Source: GCA-002050365 sp038235165 (GTDB lineage: Bacteria > Acidobacteriota > Blastocatellia > Pyrinomonadales > Pyrinomonadaceae). Taken from it: a DNA stretch of 64,000 nt. The notes under the pieces are model-generated. The model did not search any database and had not been told where the DNA came from. It was given only the letters and a program-made list of their open reading frames with translations. The stretch covers positions 1-64,000 of the forward strand of contig JBBSUG010000017.1 in the NCBI GenBank assembly GCA_038235165.1, in the 5' to 3' direction. The position numbers and the translations under genes are program-made. Below, one piece after another: positions 19,001 to 26,461 of this stretch. Positions within the stretch are counted from its first letter, which is position 1; the number at the start of each line of letters is the position of its first letter.

Positions 19001-20576
19001 TGCCATCCCAACCAGCATTTTACTGCCTCAAATGATTATTAATGAATCACTGATTGCGGAGGATAATCGTGCCTTATTTTACGAAATGTTGATTGCACGG
19101 CACTCTATTTCGAGTAGTTCAGATTACAACTATGAGGCGGTTTTGGAGAAAACATACAACACGGAAACCGCCGAAGAAATTTACGACATCGAAAACAATT
19201 ATAAACATTCGCAGCCGGAATACGAACGCATCAACTGGCAGAAAAAATATCTCGATTTTTTGCTCGCCAGAAGCGAAAATGATGAGGCGCAAAAGCTGAT
19301 TGCTGACATCGAAAGCGAGTTAAATCGTCACTATTCGCGCCCCGAGTGGCTGCGGCTGGCTCGAATGAAGGTGCAAATCCGGCAGGGAGATTTGGCGAAA
19401 ACGCAGGACGCGGCAAAGAGCTTTATCGGTATCGAACCGAAAGCCGACGTACCAACGGTGAAGCCGCCGAGCATCGAGCGTTTGAATGACTTTTTGCAAA
19501 TACTGCGCGATGAACAACACGACACCGAAGCCGGAACTTTGTTGCAGGCTTTCTATGCGCGACAGCTTGCGCTCGAACAATATGAGACGGCGAATTTTAT
19601 CGGTTTGGCGCAAATATATTTTGAGCGCGACGATGCGGAAAACGCACTCCAGATGTTGCAATTGTTGAATGAAGCGGCTGACGAAAACACGAAACCGGAA
19701 GCGTTCGGGAAAATCGCTGCGCTGCCAATAATTAAACTCTATGAAGCTGATAGAGCGAAACTCGAAGAGACAAAAACTGTTGATTCGCTCAATAAAAATG
19801 AGGCTTTGCGGCGTTCCGCCGAAATCTGCGAACAAGCCGTGCGGATAGATGAAGCAATTACGTTTCGGCGCAACCTTCTCGAATCTGCGCCCGATGATGC
19901 AAACAATAAAATTGAACTGGCGAAACTTTATGCCCGCGACAATCAACCGGAAACCGTCAGGCTGTTGGCGGATGTAATTAACAACCGCAATGCGGAGACG
20001 AATTCGCGGTGGCGGGCGGTTTGGATTTCGCGGGAAATTGTTGAGGATAAAGCGGATTTGCTGAATGCGGCTGTTTCTGCTGACGGCGAATTGCGAAATG
20101 CGCTGGAGATTTTAGTCAACGATCAAATCGAAATAAAAGTCGAAAGTCCGGGTTCGCAATTTTGGTTCTTTATCGGTTTGCTCGCCGTAGAATATCGCCA
20201 AAATAATTACGCGATGGCGGCGTTTCAAAATTCTTTGATCGCCGACAACGAGGCGTTCAATCCGTTTGATGAAGAAGATGCAGTGCAGCAATTGATACGT
20301 TTGAATATTACTAAAAACCAGCCGAATGCGGCGATTTATCTGGCTAATGCGAACAAAGCCGCGAAATCTGACGAACTGCTGAATTTGCTGTCCGAAACTG
20401 CCGAAAAAATCGGCGAATTTCAGCGGGCAATTGATTTTGAAAAAGCAAGATCAAAGGATGTTGACGAGGACAAAATTGCGCGTCTGACAAACTTAGATAA
20501 AGAGAAATTACAAAAAGCGACCGATTTTGCGGTGGACTTAAAAAACGTAACGCAGTCGTCCCGACTGCCGTCTTGA
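13092..20576 (+). CDS. giant exported tetratricopeptide-repeat protein
   Basis: A protein of about 2494 residues. The preferred start (13092) gives MKNRKFRKLNVLKILLAVAF and a hydrophobic signal segment ending near VQAEN. The upstream in-frame ATG at 13014 lies inside a palindromic repeat and is unlikely. The body is alpha-helical with many TPR-like units (NAEIYRKLAKLDEKL..FDTAEVELNNF type, NLGAVYFQTGEPEKAREMW, PELYLAVADIETRRTNYDAA). TPR arrays are scaffolds for protein complexes. There is an acidic low-complexity part near residues 555-600. The last nine or so codons and the stop lie inside a second palindromic element (20551-20677), so the native C-terminus has probably been replaced. Function unknown; location periplasmic or outer envelope by its signal. 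It belongs to the same co-directional run as the VIT/VWA gene. Confidence 0.8.
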   Translation: MKNRKFRKLNVLKILLAVAFTGAIIFCFPFFEKVQAENTDAKVKTERETAIENALYTRAEFFGAQALVPFPTEKARGNLMGISQKYPNDAEIYRKLAKLDEKLEKFDTAEVELNNFVELQKDNLNALENLAAFYERRASFKKEAAVLERILAITPQNQRAAVFSRLVEFAQIHELGKYLAPDFYQKIAADNPAIFPIIEQLIDKLSTEKNYADALKILRGYKDGFPKRRNSLLKKEVDILLAMNNKAEAEQVYQTAFDPFWSDEETENYYSFLKEQDRFRTYGGELKEQFKGNNADFDTAIRLIKFRGRDGVSDNDSAAAVILQVEKARSAKNIAWQPEEIVTAARVLLADGESDTASRFLYTLHLQNALAPKSALRGKILYQLFELLSDSGEQRISLTRGDLRFYEDVGKSDLHPGITSGILSLIFSDTEPRQELATKETTATNFFNRAAAYRIFLAYKEEFPTSPELAQMYLDIVRLYTATNQTDIAAKTLAEFEGRYEKASDYPPVALKLADAFAAAEQPEKERKIYQQILDYLGKQGKSLAPKSAIIEGETDSDDPDAAPPVPKETPKLSNEGIEIPGEQKKDDNYYYDHYYENPNALRDYLGDDDNKVSYSDILKRLVEALSKDKKTDEILALYSNEIAKYPNEQGLYEERLTWLEQANLVDEQLKVYKTALDRFKTQDWQDKLARWFLRRDRKQDFAEFSQGLIDKLNDDDTQNYLAQFVDQNISGNDFDEQLYVKLYTTAHERFPHNINFVTGLLGFYESHKREKDWRNLSAEYYFESKSVRDIFVKNLAEKDELRNYLNQAREKCCADGNSMDNLPYALFRADAAAHLANFEEAVDTYTKLNELYPHTDEFQERLLNFKRSFGQRNRGSLAEAANIAYAQAEFTLSDAAYRTRSGELQAELGNYDIARNEWEKLIPAAPGDAETYLDTATVYWDYFQYNDALRTIKTLREKMNDDTLYAFQTAAILETQHKLPAAVGEYVKALGADEDENYSQTNGAKNQLIKIAGRREGKLQLINAAFQTERGRRVNDENLVLAYTNFLQEADQTEQAETILKKEISRSVNKEFLESAREFFSANDNQTGVQTALRQLGKTTANPRTAISYRLQLADSFLGEDRRVEAKKIVAELLAKFPTNYDVLSESADIYWRINSRDEAICVLQTGINRGKGKFQYIFSRKLAAKLVLQNRLDSAANILLKLHNEDGGDTAVFRELVNVYVTQNKAGALKKVFGETLSALKNQDTDRRELNAQVAEFRTQMIDAFTRLKDYPAAVEQHIEIINRRPEDEENIGNAINYVKRYGGGDVLLACYQKTAAEAYKNYRWNVILARIYEANNDLETAVKNYKTAIDNQPEMPELYLAVADIETRRTNYDAALENINKVLELTNDSPTYIKQKIAILDKAGRAEEAAAERARLPVRERPKQIVSDQVQQAQNQQTVEQIPAAVTYRETFDKLLEKPLAHDLTAAEVSSYVESVRTEENLDVIAGKLWTLRDKFVAEADGNNVINAAKARNQRQTLDGAMPEAVGKIAKATATSDVNATLQKDLSSRIDEVFKETDRNTTLSLIQNIAHQAGFGALEETILIRQKDKAFGNTDDFHPALRRLLNFYGERGMFQKIAEVLDAERSRDKYPANLDYPRLLAENARLIGDKDKELAALRESYQSATGKITTETNDLTARYLKSLYQNNRTELVNLTKKYSPYQLQLINFLLAKSERELAHEAISNAGQPQSWKLARNAETSLALREYSDKDECYFCDALRLAPIGEYIAQRPDKKNELVGDDWFRLVGEYGEWLYFAPNDEMKTDAQKFTPAMIENRPNSADEQARLGAFYLAQKDTKNAFEYLRVAVEMKPGDKNIKANLGAVYFQTGEPEKAREMWAGIIAGENTSIEDGELYLQTLREYGLAAEAREKLFSLVVKNLKENDPGKENYYDGKKPELPENFKNLIRQLAESLDSGAAQAAYLQKFTVAIPTSILLPQMIINESLIAEDNRALFYEMLIARHSISSSSDYNYEAVLEKTYNTETAEEIYDIENNYKHSQPEYERINWQKKYLDFLLARSENDEAQKLIADIESELNRHYSRPEWLRLARMKVQIRQGDLAKTQDAAKSFIGIEPKADVPTVKPPSIERLNDFLQILRDEQHDTEAGTLLQAFYARQLALEQYETANFIGLAQIYFERDDAENALQMLQLLNEAADENTKPEAFGKIAALPIIKLYEADRAKLEETKTVDSLNKNEALRRSAEICEQAVRIDEAITFRRNLLESAPDDANNKIELAKLYARDNQPETVRLLADVINNRNAETNSRWRAVWISREIVEDKADLLNAAVSADGELRNALEILVNDQIEIKVESPGSQFWFFIGLLAVEYRQNNYAMAAFQNSLIADNEAFNPFDEEDAVQQLIRLNITKNQPNAAIYLANANKAAKSDELLNLLSETAEKIGEFQRAIDFEKARSKDVDEDKIARLTNLDKEKLQKATDFAVDLKNVTQSSRLPS

Positions 20577-20677
20577 GTGCGTCCCGCACTCAAGTGTTCT
20601 TCACCGGGTAAGTTTTTTGTTGTTGGTAATTCTTGCAAATGCGGGACGCATCTGCGACGGCAGTCGGGACGACTGCG
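20551..20677. repeat. palindromic intergenic element, family B
   Basis: A 127-bp element with a perfect 22-bp terminal inverted repeat (20551-20572 and 20656-20677) and an inner perfect 11-bp inverted repeat (TGCGTCCCGCA at 20578-20588, TGCGGGACGCA at 20640-20650). Each outer arm is itself a hairpin, CAGTCG-TCC-CGACTG, and each inner arm is TGCG-TCC-CGCA. It supplies the last codons and stop of the TPR gene. Its sequence differs from family A, but the nested design is the same. Confidence 0.85.
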
Positions 20678-20689
20678 GTACTTTGACTT

Positions 20690-22504
20690 ATGAAATTAAA
20701 ATTAATCGTCATTTTATTTATTTTCAGCGCGATTTTGCTGGTTTATTCGCAAAGCACAGATAAACCGTTGGCGCAGGCGGCAGACTTTCCGCGCGGGGCG
20801 TTGATTTATGTGCAGGTGGCTGATTTGCCGACTTTTATCAAACAGTTGAACGAATCGAAACTCAAACAGGACTATCTCGAAAGCGAAAATTATGCCGAAT
20901 TTACCAACCGGCATCTGGCGTTGAAACTCGCGTCGCGCTGGGATGAATTTAATGTCGGGAGCGGATTTTCGATGGATTTGAACACTCTCGCCGGTGTTTC
21001 CGAAACACGCGCCGCCGTTGCGGTTTACGACATCGGGCGGCTCGACGCGGTTTTTGTCGCGCCGGTCAATGACGAGATATTTGCGGCTTCGCAATTTTTC
21101 CAAAATCAAGCTCATTTTCAATCAAACGAACTCGAAGACGGCACGGTTTTTTACAGCGCGGAAGTTCCCGCTGATCGCGGCAGACAAAAACAAAAACTCG
21201 TTTTCGCTAATTTTCACGGGCGTTTCATTCTGGCAACGAGCGAAAAGTTATTATTACAAACTATGGCGAACGTCAACGGTACCGCGTCGAAAAACAGTTT
21301 GGCGGACGAACCCGCGTTTAAGAGTTTGAGTGAAAAAGTCACGCCGCACGCCGCGACCGTTTGGCTCGATCAGGTGAAGCTCAACGATGATTATTATTTC
21401 AAACATTACTGGCTGTCGGGAAATCTAGAAGATTTGAAAAAGTTTCGCGCCGGAATGTTCGATTTTGAAATGAACGAAAACCAATGGACGGAAAGCCGCG
21501 AATTTTTATTGACGGAAACAGCGGCGGCTAACGGCGGGCAAATAACAGCGCGGGACGCAGACATTTTGAGCGCGATGCTGCCGGAAAATATGCCGTTTTA
21601 TAAAATGCAGACGATCGCTGATAAACCTGAGCAGTTGATTAATTCAATCGAAAACACCCTTTACGACCGTTTTGAACAAAAGCGGGAAACGCAGGGGAAA
21701 TCGTGGAGCTGGCAGGATTATAGCTATGCAGATTATTACTCGTCCGGTTCTGATGAGCGGAACGATTATTCGTATTTAGACGACGATTACGACGAAAAGA
21801 TTGACGACGCGGAAGATGCCGGAGTCAACGAAAACACGAATACGGCACCGGAAATCAATGCGGAAAAACAGTTTAGAAATAATTTACAAGCCGCGCTCGC
21901 GCCGACGAATCCGAGCGTTGCGCTGACGGCGGCGATTCCGCAAACGCTGCCCGCGCCGCTGTTCGCCGAATTTAGAAACGTGACGATCTCAACGCTTCGT
22001 GCGCCGAATAATTTGAACCGTGAAATTTTGGAAACGGCACTCGCCGCCAAGCTGAAAAACCAATTAACGGTTGCCGATACCAATACGAAATTGAACTGGG
22101 AGACGAAACGCGAAAATAATAAAGAATGGCGCGAATTGAATTTGCCAATGCTCGGCTGGGGAATTTCGTATAGTATGCAAGGCGATAAACTGATTTTTTC
22201 GAACAGCGCGGAGATGCTCAAAGATGTCATTTTCAGCGACAAAAAAGTAACGGAAACACAACTTGAATCCCGGTTTGACGATTTGACGGTTATTCGCTTG
22301 GACGATAAGGAACACAGTTTCGACGAAGTAATGAACGGTCTTGCCGCCGAAAACTCCAAAGATATTACAAACGATTTTTTCGCCGGAAATATCAACAGTC
22401 TGCTCGGTGTCGCGTCAAAGGTCAGCCGCATCGAGATCAGCCGCAGTTCATCCAGTAATTATCTGCACGAAGAGTTGAATTTTATTTTGTCAACGGAGAA
22501 ATAA
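20690..22504 (+). CDS. exported protein of unknown function (DUF3352-like)
   Basis: A 604-residue protein with an N-terminal signal peptide (MKLKLIVILFIFSAILLVYS). The opening of the mature part, FPRGALIYVQVADLPTFIKQ followed by SGFSMDLNTLAGVSETRAAV and a later FATSEKLL-type stretch, resembles DUF3352 proteins, which are exported and of unknown role; this assignment is tentative. A tyrosine, serine and aspartate-rich low-complexity segment lies at about residues 340-370 (DYSYADYYSSGSDERNDYSY). It begins 13 bp after the family B element, so its promoter or leader may lie in or across that element. It is the last gene of the forward run, and a family A element lies directly after its stop. Confidence 0.6.
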   Translation: MKLKLIVILFIFSAILLVYSQSTDKPLAQAADFPRGALIYVQVADLPTFIKQLNESKLKQDYLESENYAEFTNRHLALKLASRWDEFNVGSGFSMDLNTLAGVSETRAAVAVYDIGRLDAVFVAPVNDEIFAASQFFQNQAHFQSNELEDGTVFYSAEVPADRGRQKQKLVFANFHGRFILATSEKLLLQTMANVNGTASKNSLADEPAFKSLSEKVTPHAATVWLDQVKLNDDYYFKHYWLSGNLEDLKKFRAGMFDFEMNENQWTESREFLLTETAAANGGQITARDADILSAMLPENMPFYKMQTIADKPEQLINSIENTLYDRFEQKRETQGKSWSWQDYSYADYYSSGSDERNDYSYLDDDYDEKIDDAEDAGVNENTNTAPEINAEKQFRNNLQAALAPTNPSVALTAAIPQTLPAPLFAEFRNVTISTLRAPNNLNREILETALAAKLKNQLTVADTNTKLNWETKRENNKEWRELNLPMLGWGISYSMQGDKLIFSNSAEMLKDVIFSDKKVTETQLESRFDDLTVIRLDDKEHSFDEVMNGLAAENSKDITNDFFAGNINSLLGVASKVSRIEISRSSSSNYLHEELNFILSTEK

Positions 22505-22508
22505 AAGC

Positions 22509-22638
22509 GGAGCGCGGACGGCTCGTCCGCTGCAACGCCAGCGCAGCGAGGCGGTGCAAGCGTTCATCTACTTAAAATTCCATTGACAACGCATTCAACA
22601 TCGCTATCGCTCGTTGGCGGACGAGCCGTCCGCGCTCC
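22509..22638. repeat. palindromic intergenic element, family A copy 2
   Basis: A 130-bp element with a perfect 22-bp terminal inverted repeat (22509-22530, 22617-22638). Each arm contains GCGGACG-GCT-CGTCCGC, a 7-bp hairpin with a 3-base loop, so the element can fold as one large hairpin or as two small ones. It sits between two convergent genes, starting 4 bp after the stop of the forward gene, and could serve as a terminator for both. Confidence 0.9.
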
Positions 22639-22671
22639 ATCTGCGCGGCGGCTCACCTGCCATTTATCTAT

Positions 22672-24318
22672 TTAATTATTCACCATAATCGTATCGAGCA
22701 GTTTTTTCGCGTCCGGTATTTCGGTAATCGCTTTTAACACCTGCGGGTCGGTTTCGATTAAAACCTGCTGACCGGCTTCGGTTGAATTATTGGCGGTGGC
22801 GAGTTCATCGCGCAGCCGCGATTTGGCGTAATCAATCTCACTGTTGATGTTTGCCGCCGTCAAACCGTCATTTTTGTCTTTGACGGTGTAAGCGCGGAAA
22901 GCGTCGAACAATTTGTCATTGATCTGAAAATCTTCCGGCTGGACGGTCGGTTTGTAATTTTGTTTGTCAACTTTGAAATTTTCAAAACCCTTAATTTGTC
23001 CGGCGACCAACTGGCGAACGAAGAAAAATGCTGCTTCGCCGAGACGACCACGCACCGGCGTAAAGGCGAGAGCGGAAACTTTGACATCAGGTTCGATGCC
23101 GCGTCCACCGTAGAAAACTCTGCCGCCCGCAGTCGTCACCGGACTTCCCGCCGGTTTCGGTTTCGTGACGGTCGGTGTGGTACCATTTTCATCCGCTGCT
23201 TCGTCGGAATGGTGCGTGTAGTAATCGTAAATCGAACCGTTTGAATAATCTCTTTGCAGCGAACGACCATACGGCGTATAGTAGCGCGCCGTCGTCAGCG
23301 TCAATCCGGTGCCGTAATTGAGCGGGAAAACGCGCTGCACCAAACCTTTGCCGAAGCTGTCGCTGCCGATAATCAGTCCGCGCCCGTAATCTTGAATTGC
23401 ACCCGCGACGATTTCCGAAGCCGAAGCAGAATTGCCGTTGATCATCACGACCAGCGGAAAATTTTGCGTGTTATTGCCGACCGTATCCAGTTCCTGCGAC
23501 TGCGCGGTGCGCGAACGCCCTTTAACCGAAACGACGGTTTTGCCGCGCGGAATAAAGCGGCTGACGACTTCGATTGCCTGCGGCAGCAGTCCGCCCGGAT
23601 TGCCGCGCAAGTCAAGCACCAAACTCTGCATTCCCTGTTTTTTCAAATCGGCAATTGCCTGGTCCAATTCGTCAGCACTGGTTTCCTGAAATCCGCCGGT
23701 GAAACCGACGTAGCCCACGCCGTCTTTGAGCATAAAATAATTACGAATCGAAGGCAGCGGAACACCGCCGCGCACAATGGTAAAATCAAGCGGTTTTTCA
23801 GCTCCGGCGCGTTCGATTTTGACGTTGACCGGCGTTCCGCGTGTTCCGCGCACATTTTTGGAAACTTCGGCACTCGTATAATCCTTCGCATCTTTGCCCT
23901 CAATTTCGATAAACCGGTCGCCATAGTGCAAACCGGCTTTATCGGCGGGTGTGTTCGGAATAATTGATTGAATATAAACCCCGTCGCGGTGCTGCAAAAT
24001 GGAAACGCCGATGCCGTAAAACTGCGAAGACTGATCTTCATACAATTTGCGAAATTCGTCGCGGGTAAAAAAAGACGAATGCGGGTCGAGCGTGAACAAC
24101 ATTCCCTGCACCGAGCTTTCCGTGACTTTTTCGTGGTCAATCGGTCCGATATAATTATTGTCAATTACTTCGAGTGCCTGACGATAATCGCCGACGATTT
24201 TCTCCGGTGTCAGCGAAGTGTCTGCCGAAGTCGTCTGCGGCAGTCTGCCGAAGATTCCGCCGAACACCGCGCCGACGACGATCAATAAAATAGCAATTAT
24301 TCCCAACTTTCTACTCAT
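22672..24318 (-). CDS. C-terminal processing peptidase, S41 family
   Basis: A 548-residue serine peptidase of the Tsp/CtpA family, which cleaves exported proteins near their C-termini. It has an N-terminal membrane anchor (GIIAILLIVVGAVFGGIFG, residues 6-24) and a helical segment (to about 95). A PDZ domain lies at about 100-185 (GIGVSILQHRDGVYIQSIIP, AGLHYGDRFIEIEGKD). The S41 core has LDLRGNPGG (about 235-243), NGNSASASEI with nucleophile Ser299, and SFGKGLVQ with the general base Lys324; their 25-residue spacing matches the Ser/Lys dyad of E. coli Tsp. A substrate-binding C-terminal part follows. A good ribosome site (GGAG) precedes the ATG. It is transcribed alone and faces away from the glycosyltransferase gene. 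Confidence 0.93.
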   Translation of the reverse strand: MSRKLGIIAILLIVVGAVFGGIFGRLPQTTSADTSLTPEKIVGDYRQALEVIDNNYIGPIDHEKVTESSVQGMLFTLDPHSSFFTRDEFRKLYEDQSSQFYGIGVSILQHRDGVYIQSIIPNTPADKAGLHYGDRFIEIEGKDAKDYTSAEVSKNVRGTRGTPVNVKIERAGAEKPLDFTIVRGGVPLPSIRNYFMLKDGVGYVGFTGGFQETSADELDQAIADLKKQGMQSLVLDLRGNPGGLLPQAIEVVSRFIPRGKTVVSVKGRSRTAQSQELDTVGNNTQNFPLVVMINGNSASASEIVAGAIQDYGRGLIIGSDSFGKGLVQRVFPLNYGTGLTLTTARYYTPYGRSLQRDYSNGSIYDYYTHHSDEAADENGTTPTVTKPKPAGSPVTTAGGRVFYGGRGIEPDVKVSALAFTPVRGRLGEAAFFFVRQLVAGQIKGFENFKVDKQNYKPTVQPEDFQINDKLFDAFRAYTVKDKNDGLTAANINSEIDYAKSRLRDELATANNSTEAGQQVLIETDPQVLKAITEIPDAKKLLDTIMVNN

Positions 24319-24465
24319 TATTTATTCTCCAAACCGTTTAAAACTATATCATATATTGGTTAACGAAAGTCAGCTCGCGGTTGGCAATATTTGCAATAAC
24401 GGCAAAATCAGCGATTGTGGATTTACAAAATACAGGCTGACAATTTACTATTAATTTTTCACTTA

Positions 24466-25206
24466 ATGCACACAAATCTTTCCATTATTATTCCGGCGTA
24501 TAACGAGCAGACGAGAGTCGGCGATTCAATTCGCCAGGTTCTCGAATATATCGAAAAAGAAAAGTCGGCGGCGGAATTAATCGTCGTGGATGACGGTTCA
24601 CAGGACGCAACGGCTGAAGTTGCCGAGAAAATATGCGCTGAATTTCCCGCCGTTTCAACAAAAGTTATCCGTTACGAAGAAAATCGCGGCAAGGGTTACG
24701 CGATTAAAACCGGCTTACTTGCTTCGGTCGGCGACATCGCGCTGTTCAGCGATGCCGATCTTTCAACACCGATTTCGGAACTGCCGAAACTCGTCGAACC
24801 GATTCGCCGCGACGAATTTGATCTCACATTCGGCTCACGCGCCTTAGACAGAAATTTGATCGGCATCCGGCAGCCGTGGCGGCGCGAACAGGGCGGAAAA
24901 GTTTTTAATTTAATTGTCAGAGTTTTCACCGGACTTCCCTTTTGGGATACGCAGTGCGGTTTCAAAGCGTTTAATATGAAGAAATTTCGCCCGCTGTTAA
25001 GTTTAATGACGATAGACCGGTTCGGCTTCGATGTCGAATTTCTCTACGTCGCCAAATATCACGGGTTACGATTAAAGGAAATTCCGGTGCGTTGGGATCA
25101 CTGCGAAGGCACGACCGTCAGCGTTTTCCGCGACAGTCAGCGAATGTTCAACGAAGTTCGCCAAATCCGCCGCAATGCCAAACGCGGCGTTTATGATGAA
25201 AAGTAG
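24466..25206 (+). CDS. family 2 glycosyltransferase, polyprenyl-phosphate sugar synthase type
   Basis: A 246-residue GT-A fold enzyme resembling dolichyl/polyprenyl-phosphate beta-glucosyltransferases, which move a sugar from a nucleotide donor to a lipid phosphate at the inner membrane. Motifs: SIIIPAYNEQTRVGDSI at the N-terminus, VVDDGSQDAT, RGKGYAIKTGLLASVGD, the metal-binding FSDADLSTP (DxD) near residue 95, FWDTQCGFKAFN, and RFGFDVEFLYVAKYHGLRL near the C-terminus. No membrane span is present, unlike the GtrB branch. The start at 24466 (MHTNLSIIIPAYN) is preferred over an in-frame ATG at 24415 because the family begins here. Donor sugar and acceptor are not known. Confidence 0.85.
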   Translation: MHTNLSIIIPAYNEQTRVGDSIRQVLEYIEKEKSAAELIVVDDGSQDATAEVAEKICAEFPAVSTKVIRYEENRGKGYAIKTGLLASVGDIALFSDADLSTPISELPKLVEPIRRDEFDLTFGSRALDRNLIGIRQPWRREQGGKVFNLIVRVFTGLPFWDTQCGFKAFNMKKFRPLLSLMTIDRFGFDVEFLYVAKYHGLRLKEIPVRWDHCEGTTVSVFRDSQRMFNEVRQIRRNAKRGVYDEK

Positions 25207-25235
25207 TATAATCAAAAAATCGGGGAGCTAATTTT

Positions 25236-25460
25236 ATGCAGACAATTTATCGAATAAACGCCGACGAACTGGACGAAAAACTTTTGAACAGCATCAAAGC
25301 CCAATTCAAAAACAAGGAGATCGAAATCGTCGTTTTTGAACGTGACGAAACTGAATATTTGCTGCGTTCACCGGCAAATCGAAACCATCTTCTGCGAACC
25401 GTTCGGGATATTGAGGAAAATAAAAATATCGTCGTGCCGGATCAGGAGCAGTTTCAGTGA
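25236..25460 (+). CDS. antitoxin of a YoeB-type toxin-antitoxin pair
   Basis: A 74-residue protein preceded by a strong ribosome site (GGGGAG). The C-terminal part, NRNHLLRTVRDIEENKNIVV, resembles the toxin-wrapping tail of antitoxins paired with RelE/YoeB toxins. The N-terminal half (YRINADELDEKLLNSIKAQF) should hold the dimerisation and DNA-binding part but is not the classic YefM sequence. Its stop overlaps the GTG start of the toxin gene by 4 bp (GTGA), the usual antitoxin-first arrangement with coupled translation. Such antitoxins normally repress their own operon. Confidence 0.75.
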   Translation: MQTIYRINADELDEKLLNSIKAQFKNKEIEIVVFERDETEYLLRSPANRNHLLRTVRDIEENKNIVVPDQEQFQ

Positions 25461-25716
25461 GAACAATCGCTTTTCATCAGGCAGCATTTGAAAAATACAA
25501 CGAATGGGCGAAATCCGACCGTAAATTATTTGACCGTCTGTATCGTTTAATTATTGAAACGGCAAAAAATCCGTTCGACGGCATCGGAAAACCCGAACTG
25601 CTAAAAGCAAACTTAAAAGGTTACTGGTCGCGGCGCATCAATGACGAAAACACCGGCTGGTTTATAAAGTGACCGATGAACAAATTATTGTCGCCGCCTG
25701 TAAATATCACTATTAA
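25457..25716 (+). pseudogene. yoeB: YoeB-family mRNA interferase toxin, frameshifted
   Basis: From the GTG at 25457 the first 65 or so residues match YoeB closely (WAKSDRKLFDRLYRLIIETA, NPFDGIGKPELLKANLKGYW, SRRINDE). The frame then runs into a TGA at 25670-25672 as NTGWFIK. From 25651 another frame continues exactly as the family does, HRLVYKVTDEQIIVAACKYH then Tyr, stopping at TAA 25714-25716. The A4 run at 25647-25650 is two bases longer than needed: removing two A restores INDE-HRLVY, as in E. coli YoeB. The lost tail carries the catalytic His-Tyr pair, so the encoded toxin should be inactive unless ribosomes shift frame. YoeB toxins bind ribosomes and cut mRNA. A sequencing error in the run is the main alternative. 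Confidence 0.88.
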
Positions 25717-25717
25717 A

Positions 25718-26461
25718 ATGACAGCTAAATTAAACGTCAACATAGATCACGTCGCCACCGTCCGCGAAGCGCGTAAAACTATCGAACCGAGTATTATTGC
25801 CGCCGCCGTCATCTGCGAACAGGCGGGCGCGGACGGCATCACCGTTCATCTGCGGCAGGATCGGCGGCATATTCAAGACTGGGACATCGAACTTCTCAGT
25901 TCCGTCGTCACGACGTATTTAAATGTCGAAATGGCGGCGACCGACGAAATGACGAATATTGCTCTTAAAACAAAACCCGACGCGGTTTCGCTGGTTCCCG
26001 AAAGTCCGAACGAAATCACGACCGAGGGCGGTTTGAATATCGCTGCTAATTTTGACAATATTCAAAACGCCGTCAAAAACCTGCGCGACGCGGGAATTTT
26101 CGCCAGCGTTTTTGTTGACCCCGACCGCGAGCAGATCGAAGCCGCGCACAACGCCGGGGCGCAGCAAATCGAACTCTGCACCGCCGAATATGCCGAACTG
26201 ACGTTGGGCGCAAAATCGTCACACGGCGAAGGCGCACTCCGCGCCGCGCAGGAAATAAAACGCATAGACGACGCGGCGGCATTTGCCGGACAGTTCGGGT
26301 TAATCGTCGCCGCCGGACACGGTTTGACCTACCGCAACATTCGCGCCCTCGCACAAATCGCCGAAATTACCGAATTCAACATCGGACACAGCATCATTTC
26401 CCGCGCCGTTTTCGTCGGTTTGAGCCAAGCCGTCAGAGAGATGATTGATGCGATTCGCTGA
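25718..26461 (+). CDS. pdxJ: pyridoxine 5'-phosphate synthase
   Basis: A 247-residue TIM-barrel enzyme that condenses 1-deoxyxylulose 5-phosphate with 3-amino-2-oxopropyl phosphate to give pyridoxine 5'-phosphate (vitamin B6, DXP-dependent route). Diagnostic motifs: NIDHVATVREAR, GADGITVHLRQDRRHI, TTEGGLN, AAGHGLTYRNI, and EFNIGHSIISRAVFVGL at the end. The start at 25718 (MTAKLNVNIDHVATV) fits the family. An in-frame ATG at 25676 would add MNKLLSPPVNITIK, which overlaps the toxin's ancestral 3' end and is not family-like. The gene begins one base after the original toxin stop, so it may once have been co-transcribed with the toxin-antitoxin pair. Confidence 0.93.
   Translation: MTAKLNVNIDHVATVREARKTIEPSIIAAAVICEQAGADGITVHLRQDRRHIQDWDIELLSSVVTTYLNVEMAATDEMTNIALKTKPDAVSLVPESPNEITTEGGLNIAANFDNIQNAVKNLRDAGIFASVFVDPDREQIEAAHNAGAQQIELCTAEYAELTLGAKSSHGEGALRAAQEIKRIDDAAAFAGQFGLIVAAGHGLTYRNIRALAQIAEITEFNIGHSIISRAVFVGLSQAVREMIDAIR

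Noticed and set aside
25676..25717. Longer start for pdxJ
   Set aside because: The extra residues are not family-like and come from the former toxin tail region; 25718 matches the PdxJ N-terminus.
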